A stretch of DNA of 19,134 nt from CAYXPG01 sp964564845. Lineage in GTDB: Bacteria; Planctomycetota; Phycisphaerae; Sedimentisphaerales; Anaerobacaceae. The notes below the pieces were generated by a model that was not told the DNA's origin, ran no database searches, and saw nothing but the letters and a program-made list of their open reading frames with translations. Made by a program: the position numbers and the translations under genes. The stretch covers positions 1 through 19,134 of the forward strand of contig CAZMCN010000027.1 in NCBI GenBank assembly GCA_964564845.1, given 5' to 3'. Below, in pieces: positions 14,015 to 19,134 of the stretch (positions within the stretch are counted from its first letter, which is position 1; the number at the start of each line of letters is the position of its first letter).

Positions 14015-15627
14015 TGTTCGCCCCTAAAACAGCACTGGGAATAGATGTTTCTGATGGCCGGATAAACCTGGCCATCTTAAAAAAGTCCACAGGCAGCGTC
14101 AAATTATTAAAGGCCGCCACAGCACCTGTTCCAGACGGGGCAATAAAGAATGGCAACATCGAAGATGCAGTGGTTTTAGCTAAAGCTATAAAAAAACTCA
14201 AGGCCCAGAACCGAATACGCTCACATCCGACGGCGATGTCGCTTCTTACAAATCCTGTGCTTATGCAGATTCTGGATATGCCTGATAGGCCGCCGGGGAA
14301 TTTGAGACAGTTTGTACGCGACCAGGTAAAGCACTATGCCATCCTGCCGATGAACAAAGCCGCAATAGATTTCTGTGGGGTAGGGACCCCATTTTGCAAT
14401 AAGTCGCAAAAATGGAAAACCGTAAAGTCCGCCGGCTCAGGGGGCTCCCAAACGCCTCTTTTTGCGTTTGGAGACCCAGCCAGTAGCCGGGCACTTGTAG
14501 TTGCCACTGATAACCAGAAGCTCACCGATGCGGCCAGGATACTCCACAGGGAAGGCCTGAATCTCGATGCCATTGAACCGGCTTCACTTGCTTACATCAG
14601 GGCTTGTTATGCAAAAAAAATTGAGAAAAAATTCGACCGAAATCTGCTGCTCGCTATAGCTGATGCGGATATTCTTACTTTGTGTCTGTTCAAAAACCAG
14701 GCCTTGGATTTTATCAGGACCAAACACTTTGAGGCTGACATTTATCACTCTGACAAATATCTTGAATGGCTCACCGAAGAGATATATACGGTTATACAGT
14801 TCTATGAGCTTGAGGTTCTTGATAAACGTGATAAGTGGGAGGTAACCCTTATTACAGACGTCGGGAACCAGCCGGTTAAGGACGAAACGTTGTCGCTGGG
14901 AACAAATGTCGAGGGGGTGGACCTGAAAATCAGAACACTCAGAACCGCATATCTCGACACTCCTGTTGCAGATACCGAACAAAGCGAAAAGCCCTCTGCA
15001 ATTGCTGTTGGGTTAGCTATGAAACTTTTGGATAATTCCAAAAACACCCCGGATATTAATCTGCTTCCGCCCCAGGTAGCTCAGGCCAAAACCACGGAAA
15101 AGCAGGTCCTGATTAGTGCTAATGCCGCAGCAGTTATTTTCTTTCTGATGATTGTCAGCATAGGCATCTTCAATCTGAAAGCAAAAAAAATTCAGAACGA
15201 TATTAACCAAAAGGCGCAGGCACAGGAAAAACTAAATATGCACGCCCTGCTGGGCGAACAGACCTCTCTTAACAGCCAGACTATAGACGTATCCGATGAG
15301 ATTAACCGGCTGAATGCCGTTTTGGATGCAGGCTCTTTCAAAAGATGGGACCAAATCCTCAATGATATCCGCTCTGCAATACCTAAGACGGTGCGACTTA
15401 CAAGACTTTCCTGTGAAAGTAACTCAAAGATGTTGCTCACCGGCCAGGCTGTCTCGTATGAAGCTATTCATCGTTTCGTTGATATGCTTAATGCAAGCAA
15501 ACATATTGAATCCACCCTGTTTCTTGGAGCCGAAGAAGAAAGCCAGACGAATGCTTTATTGAACTACTCTGTCGGATGTTCGTTAGAGGCCCTCGAACGC
15601 AAAGTAATGCGTTTGGGAAAACCATAA
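14014..15627 (+). CDS. PilM-PilN fusion, inner-membrane assembly protein
   Basis: One 537-residue protein joins two parts usually made by adjacent genes. Residues 1 to about 345 are PilM-like, an actin-fold cytoplasmic protein (TALGIDVSDGRINLAIL at 6-22; LNLDAIEPASLAYIRACY near 182-199). Residues about 346-537 are PilN-like: DINLLPPQ (347-354, the usual NLLP motif), one membrane helix (about 366-388), a coiled region, and a small periplasmic alpha-beta domain. In pilus systems PilM binds the N-terminal tail of PilN, so a fusion fixes the pair together; T2SS GspL has the same overall plan. Residues about 123-159 are encoded by two palindromes and look like an in-frame insertion into the PilM domain. 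The start overlaps the previous gene by one base. Confidence 0.9.
   Translation: MFAPKTALGIDVSDGRINLAILKKSTGSVKLLKAATAPVPDGAIKNGNIEDAVVLAKAIKKLKAQNRIRSHPTAMSLLTNPVLMQILDMPDRPPGNLRQFVRDQVKHYAILPMNKAAIDFCGVGTPFCNKSQKWKTVKSAGSGGSQTPLFAFGDPASSRALVVATDNQKLTDAARILHREGLNLDAIEPASLAYIRACYAKKIEKKFDRNLLLAIADADILTLCLFKNQALDFIRTKHFEADIYHSDKYLEWLTEEIYTVIQFYELEVLDKRDKWEVTLITDVGNQPVKDETLSLGTNVEGVDLKIRTLRTAYLDTPVADTEQSEKPSAIAVGLAMKLLDNSKNTPDINLLPPQVAQAKTTEKQVLISANAAAVIFFLMIVSIGIFNLKAKKIQNDINQKAQAQEKLNMHALLGEQTSLNSQTIDVSDEINRLNAVLDAGSFKRWDQILNDIRSAIPKTVRLTRLSCESNSKMLLTGQAVSYEAIHRFVDMLNASKHIESTLFLGAEEESQTNALLNYSVGCSLEALERKVMRLGKP
14382..14421. repeat. Dispersed palindrome, copy D, inside the pilM-pilN coding sequence
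   Basis: Left arm AGGGACCCCATTTTGC (14382-14397), loop AATAAGTC, right arm GCAAAAATGGAAAACC (14406-14421). It is read through in frame as roughly GTPFCNKSQKWKT. The right arm has diverged at its end, as expected for a copy held open by selection on the protein. Confidence 0.85.
14441..14477. repeat. Second palindrome inside the pilM-pilN coding sequence
   Basis: GGGGCTCCCAAACGC (14441-14455) pairs with GCGTTTGGAGACCC (14464-14477) around the loop CTCTTTTT. Outer CCGGCT (14432-14437) and AGCCGG (14485-14490) may extend it. It differs from the dispersed family in sequence, and I find no second copy in the window. Confidence 0.7.
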
Positions 15628-15648
15628 TTCAATAAAAAGGAATATTAG

Positions 15649-16254
15649 TTGATGTTATTACGGAACTGGAAAAAATCGAGTCGCCCTTCAAAAAATGTTA
15701 TGCTCGCAGCGATTGTGATGATAGGGGTAATTGCTGTTTACAACTGGCTTGTGGCGCCTCATAGAAATTATCTTTTGGCTGCACAAAAATATGAATCAGC
15801 AGCGGGTAATCTTGCAAGGAAAAATCGTATTATCGCTAAAAATATGAAAGTGAAGACAAAGGTGCTTGACCGGTTGAGGAAAGAACTGATGCAGACCCGT
15901 GACGGGTTATTTGACCCCGCTGAAGCCAGGATGTTTTTCAGCGACATCCCTGCTTTCTCACAGGAGGCAGGCTGTATTGTAGATTCGTTGGAATTCTTGT
16001 CAGCCGACCCGGATTCTGATGTAGGCAGGCCGGTAAAAAACAACCGTCTAACTACTCAGAATGCTAAGTTGTCTGTTCTGGGCAGCTATTCAAGCATAGT
16101 TGCGCTGATGAATAAATTACAGCAGCGAGCCGAACAGGTGCGGATAGATTCGGTAACCGTTAAGCCGATAAGACGAGGCTCGAGCCGGTTAAAATGTGAT
16201 ATGACTATCGCAATTAATGTGATACAGAATAAGGAGAGAGAACCCGATGATTAA
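15649..16254 (+). CDS. pilO: PilO-like inner-membrane assembly protein
   Basis: A 201-residue protein with one N-terminal membrane helix (about 17-35, VMLAAIVMIGVIAVYNWLV), a coiled-coil stretch (about 44-80) and a small periplasmic alpha-beta domain with LSVLGSYSSIVALMNKLQ. This matches PilO, which pairs with PilN below the secretin. AAGGA (15637-15641) precedes both TTG 15649 (7 nt) and ATG 15652 (10 nt); either start is possible and changes only one residue. It follows pilM-pilN by 21 bases and overlaps the secretin gene by 8 bases, the usual M-N-O-secretin order. No PilP gene lies between them. Confidence 0.87.
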   Translation: MMLLRNWKKSSRPSKNVMLAAIVMIGVIAVYNWLVAPHRNYLLAAQKYESAAGNLARKNRIIAKNMKVKTKVLDRLRKELMQTRDGLFDPAEARMFFSDIPAFSQEAGCIVDSLEFLSADPDSDVGRPVKNNRLTTQNAKLSVLGSYSSIVALMNKLQQRAEQVRIDSVTVKPIRRGSSRLKCDMTIAINVIQNKEREPDD

Positions 16255-17695
16255 TCGAATGTGCGTCAGGATTATTTTGTGTGCTTTACTGGTCGGGGTC
16301 TGCTTCTGCTGTGAAAGTGCACAGTCAAAGCAGGCTGATAATACTATATTCGGACAGGACGACATCGGCAGAGAAGACCCTTTTTCGCGGCTTCCCCAGC
16401 AAAGCAAACCCTCCGTTGCCCAAAGAATATCAGATACCGGCGACGTCGTAAATGACACAGCCGAGTTGTCTATGGAAACCGTAACTCTGAAGTTTCTCGA
16501 CGCCGAAAGCCTGCGCTCTGCACTTGAACAAATCTCTTCAGGCCGGGGAAGCATCTCCGTTGATGCGAAAAGTAATTCCTTGATTATTTTTGACACAAGA
16601 GAAAATCTGAAAAGAATTCTTGCTGAGATTAAAAAGGCCGACAAAATACCGCCGGGGATTATCGTTGAAGATAAACACATACCCAGACTTTTTGTCGAGA
16701 CTGCAACTCTAAAGTTCCTTGATGCCAAAAATCTGATGAATGCAATTATGAAAATGTCTTCTAAATATGGCAGTATCTCCGTCGACAACAATAGTAATTC
16801 TTTAATTGTTTGTGATACAAAGGAAAATCTTGAAAGGATAGTTACTGGGATAAAGAGAGCTGACATAACACCGTCTCAAATTATGATAAAAGTGGTGATT
16901 ATTGACGTCAAACTCAGTGACGACTCGGAAATCGGTATCAACTGGGACATCCTTTCAGACAAAAATTATGACGTATCTTTCCGCCAGAACCTGGGTTTTA
17001 CCTCACGATTGGGCTCAACAATTGAAAACCCCTCAACAATAGGTAGCGCTGCGGCATTTGTTACCACCGGCACCGGCGCAGATTTTACCGTCATAAGCGG
17101 AACTATCCGCAATGTCATACACATGCTCCAGCAGAAAAAAGATGTCGAGATTCTCGCCAGCCCCCAGGTCATGGTCCTCAGTGGCCAGAGTGCCTTAATC
17201 AAAGACCAGCTGGAAATTCCATACAACGAGTTGTTAGAGACCGCCGGGGGAAGCCAAATATCCACAACCAAATTTAAGAACATTGGTATTGAGTTGAAAG
17301 TCGGCGCAACTTTGACTGAGCGCAGCCTTATTTACCTTAATATCGAATCGGTGCAAAAAGTAGTTACAGCAGTAAGCGAGACCGGTGTACCGGTTGCCGA
17401 TGCCAGAACCGCCCAGAGCTCCCTGTTGCTCAAAGATGGCCAGGTCGTTGTTATGGGCGGACTCAGACGAAAAGAAACTGCCAAGCAGACAAAACAGGTC
17501 CCTGTCCTTGGTGACATCCCGCTGGTGGGCCTGCTGTTCAAAACCACAAATACCGTGGTAACAAATTCCGAACTGATTGTGCTCGTCTCGCCCCATATTT
17601 ACAAAGGTGAGCCGGTTGATCAAGAGACAATGGCAAAGTTCAGGGAGATTACTGAAGGACCCGTGCTCTCATCACGCAATGACCAGAAAAACTGA
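16247..17695 (+). CDS. Secretin, outer-membrane channel (GspD/PilQ family)
   Basis: This protein would form the outer-membrane ring through which the pseudopilus or substrates pass. The 482 residues have an N-terminal signal peptide (about 1-25), a linker with GREDPFSRLP (41-50), two tandem copies of a secretin N-type domain (about 76-133 and 150-206), and a C-terminal secretin domain (about 215-452) ending VLGDIPLVGLLFKTTNTV and ELIVLVSPHI. It is shorter than typical GspD (about 650) because only two N domains are present. The two copies share the core TLKFLDA and lines such as SNSLI, so they arose by duplication. The start overlaps pilO and follows AAGGAG at about 10 nt. Whether it serves secretion or a pilus cannot be settled from this gene alone. 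Confidence 0.95.
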   Translation: MINRMCVRIILCALLVGVCFCCESAQSKQADNTIFGQDDIGREDPFSRLPQQSKPSVAQRISDTGDVVNDTAELSMETVTLKFLDAESLRSALEQISSGRGSISVDAKSNSLIIFDTRENLKRILAEIKKADKIPPGIIVEDKHIPRLFVETATLKFLDAKNLMNAIMKMSSKYGSISVDNNSNSLIVCDTKENLERIVTGIKRADITPSQIMIKVVIIDVKLSDDSEIGINWDILSDKNYDVSFRQNLGFTSRLGSTIENPSTIGSAAAFVTTGTGADFTVISGTIRNVIHMLQQKKDVEILASPQVMVLSGQSALIKDQLEIPYNELLETAGGSQISTTKFKNIGIELKVGATLTERSLIYLNIESVQKVVTAVSETGVPVADARTAQSSLLLKDGQVVVMGGLRRKETAKQTKQVPVLGDIPLVGLLFKTTNTVVTNSELIVLVSPHIYKGEPVDQETMAKFREITEGPVLSSRNDQKN

Positions 17696-17836
17696 TTTTT
17701 CTATATAGCAGCCTTCGCCAGAACCGCACAACAGAAAATTATCAATGAAAGGCATGCCATGAGCTTACTTGTCTTGGGTGCAGCGAAGGAGCCAAACGGG
17801 CCAAACGCCCCTCGATATGTTTATTTAATTTTAAAA

Positions 17837-18340
17837 TTACTTAACTATCTTCATCGCTTGTTCATAATCGGGCTCATCAGAAATCTCAGGTACTATTTGA
17901 ATGTACTGCAATATACCTTTTCTATCTACTATAAACACCGCACGAGCAAGCAAGCGCAGTTCCTTTATCAGCACACCATACGCTTCACCGAAGGATGCAT
18001 TACGATGGTCCGAAAGCGTCTGGGCATTTTTAATGCCTGCAGCACCGCACCATCGCTTCTGAGCAAAGGGAAGGTCCATACTGATAGTCAGAACTACGAC
18101 GTCTGCAAGCTTTCCCGCCTCTTCATTGAACCTGCGCGTCATAGTATCACAAACCTGAGTATCCAAGGATGGTACCGATAAGATAATACATACCTTGCCG
18201 GAGAACGATGAAAATCTCACGGTAGATAGGTCATTTGCGAGCACTTCAAAATCAGGTGCTTTTTGTCCCGGCTTTACCTCATTACCTGCGAGTGTCAGGC
18301 CCTCTCCATCCATAGTAACCAAACCTGTTCGCTCATTCAT
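17837..18340 (-). CDS. tpx: Thiol peroxidase (Tpx-type peroxiredoxin)
   Basis: This peroxiredoxin reduces hydrogen peroxide and organic peroxides with electrons from thioredoxin. It is soluble; the 167 residues match the family. The peroxidatic Cys64 lies in PSLDTQVCDTMTRRFN and the resolving Cys98 in KRWCGAAGI, the spacing typical of atypical two-Cys Tpx enzymes. ATG 18340 is preceded by AAGGGGG at about 4 nt. It lies 43 bases after the small zinc-ribbon-like gene on the same strand and is probably cotranscribed with it. It converges on the secretin gene, with 141 bases between the two stops and no clear terminator. Confidence 0.96.
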   Translation of the reverse strand: MNERTGLVTMDGEGLTLAGNEVKPGQKAPDFEVLANDLSTVRFSSFSGKVCIILSVPSLDTQVCDTMTRRFNEEAGKLADVVVLTISMDLPFAQKRWCGAAGIKNAQTLSDHRNASFGEAYGVLIKELRLLARAVFIVDRKGILQYIQIVPEISDEPDYEQAMKIVK

Positions 18341-18383
18341 AATTCCCCCTTTCTTTAATTCCTGAATGCTAACCGCTGCTCTA

Positions 18384-18584
18384 TTACAATTTCATAGGTT
18401 TACAGAGATTGTCCATACAGTGGGCCGTGCGCCCACAGTAATAGCACTTATATTTGGGTTCTGCCACCAATGACTTATAGTCTTCCTCATTATCAATATG
18501 ATAGCCGTAAGATACAAAATAACACAGATGTTTGGTGTGTTCATCGCTTTTACAATCCGAATTGTGCCCAGGAAATTTATTCAC
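18384..18584 (-). CDS. Small Cys-rich protein, probable zinc ribbon, unknown function
   Basis: A 66-residue protein that I recognise only as a small conserved type. The C-terminal part KYKCYYCGRTAHCMDNLCKP has four cysteines, with CYYC and a later C-x4-C arrangement, resembling a zinc ribbon. The N-terminal part has further Cys and His residues (HNSDCKSDEHTKHLCYF) that could bind a second metal. The start is GTG 18584, preceded by AAGGAG at 8 nt, a strong site that supports translation. It directly precedes tpx on the same strand, so a link with redox stress is possible but unproven. Confidence 0.75.
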   Translation of the reverse strand: MNKFPGHNSDCKSDEHTKHLCYFVSYGYHIDNEEDYKSLVAEPKYKCYYCGRTAHCMDNLCKPMKL

Positions 18585-18732
18585 AATACTTACTCCTTAA
18601 TAGCCTCTTGACCTGCCGGATTTCAGAATTTTTCATGGCTGTATATTCTACCGGCAGATGACTTAAAAGACAATAATTGACCGCCTATTTTCTTGCTTGG
18701 CAACAGGGCGGAATTTACAATCAGTGCTGTTC

Positions 18733-18798
18733 TAATAAATAGGGACAGTAATAAATAATAAATAATAAATAGGGACAGTGGGGCTGTTGAAAAAGTCC
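18733..18798 (+). repeat. Direct repeats at the left edge of the transposase fragment
   Basis: TAATAAATAGGGACAGT occurs at 18733-18749 and again at 18763-18779, separated by low-complexity AATAAT sequence. From 18764 to 18798 runs a 35-bp unit that continues GGGGCTGTTGAAAAAGTCC and is repeated exactly at 19076-19110. The GGGGCTGTTGAAAAAGTCC part resembles the terminal inverted repeats of IS1182-like elements. The AATAAATAGGGACAG part resembles repeats seen near REP-associated transposases, from memory. Confidence 0.75.
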
Positions 18799-18859
18799 TG
18801 TTTATCATGTATATATATTAGCTGTCCTGGGGGAATGTTTCAAGTATGGAGACTTGATT

Positions 18860-19084
18860 ATGATAGGTAGGCAGAACCGTTGGCAGGAAGACCTCTTCGT
18901 AGCTGGTCCATTATCTTCTCTGATTCCCGATGATCATATCTTAAAACAAGTCGATAAGGTTCTCGATATGTCTTGGCTCAGAGATGAGGTTAAAGATTTA
19001 TATTGCTCTGATAACGGCAGGCCAGGTATCGATCCTGAGGCAGCTGTCCGTTTGATGCTGGCAGGGTTTTTTCAAAATAAATAG
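18860..19084 (+). pseudogene. Truncated transposase, IS1182/IS5-like N-terminus (DUF772-type)
   Basis: Starting at ATG 18860, with GGAG about 9 nt before it, the frame reads IGRQNRWQEDLFVAGPLSSL and later YCSDNGRPGIDPEAAVRLML, the N-terminal domain of IS1182/IS5-type transposases. Such enzymes usually exceed 400 residues and carry their DDE catalytic residues further on; here the frame ends after about 74 codons, where the 35-bp repeat begins again. The fragment cannot be active. Its left edge is the IS-end-like repeat at 18780-18798. Either a second copy of the element begins here, the IS was cut by another insertion, or the sequence was joined wrongly at a multi-copy repeat. Confidence 0.8.
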
Positions 19085-19110
19085 GGACAGTGGGGCTGTT
19101 GAAAAAGTCC
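19076..19110 (+). repeat. Second copy of the 35-bp IS-end repeat
   Basis: It is identical over 35 bases to 18764-18798 and in the same orientation. It interrupts the transposase frame. Within it AGGGAC and the following GTCCCT can pair. The sequence after it diverges quickly from that after the first copy. Confidence 0.8.
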
Positions 19111-19134
19111 CTGTTTTATAATATTTTGTTTTTT

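Larger units (their letters stand above)
18764..19134 (+). mobile_element. Partial insertion sequence
   Basis: The unit has an IS-end-like left terminus (18780-18798), about 60 bases of leader, the start of a transposase gene, and then a repeat of the same left terminus in the same direction (19092-19110) followed by unrelated AT-rich sequence. No inverted right end is present in the window, so the element is incomplete. Confidence 0.65.

Noticed and set aside
18623..18808. Small minus-strand hydrophobic protein
   Set aside because: It reads through low-complexity AATAAT repeats and the IS end and has no family-like content.

Overview
This 19.1 kb window of moderate GC reads like chromosome from an uncultured Planctomycetota bacterium, most likely of the Phycisphaerae. 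That placement is an inference from three things: a type II secretion/type IV pilus-like operon with a PilM-PilN fusion, a very large minor pseudopilin carrying a LamG domain, and a bacterial-type AspRS that looks non-discriminating. I see no rRNA, tRNA, CRISPR array or origin.

Layout. (1) 185-1999, minus: aspS. (2) 2094-4190, minus: a compact restriction-modification pair. A beta-class DNA methyltransferase with an unusual staphylococcal-nuclease-like C-terminal domain overlaps, by ATGA, a MjaI-family restriction endonuclease gene broken by a 1-nt frameshift just before its catalytic core. The tetranucleotide CTAG, the MjaI-family target, occurs only twice in the whole window. (3) 4535-6732, minus: a REC-PAS-histidine kinase and a stand-alone response regulator, divergent from the secretion operon. 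(4) 7083-17695, plus: gspE, gspF, gspG, gspH-like, gspI-like, a gspJ-like LamG pseudopilin, a PilX/GspK-like gene, a pilM-pilN fusion, pilO and a secretin (gspD/pilQ), several of them overlapping or nearly so. Together they would form an ATPase, platform, pseudopilus, inner-membrane assembly complex and outer-membrane channel. No prepilin peptidase, PilT, or separate GspC/PilP gene lies in the window. (5) 17837-18584, minus: thiol peroxidase preceded by a small zinc-ribbon-like protein. (6) 18733-19134: repeat-rich end with a transposase fragment cut off after about 74 codons between two copies of a 35-bp direct repeat.

The most interesting non-gene signal is a family of about 40-nt palindromes (16-nt arm, 8-nt loop, 16-nt arm) in four copies. 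One lies between the two-component genes, two bracket the major pseudopilin gene in opposite orientation, and one sits in frame inside the PilM coding sequence. A second signal is a 7-bp tandem repeat, (CGAAAAT)x4, inside the leader of the LamG pseudopilin gene, where a change in copy number would switch the reading frame.
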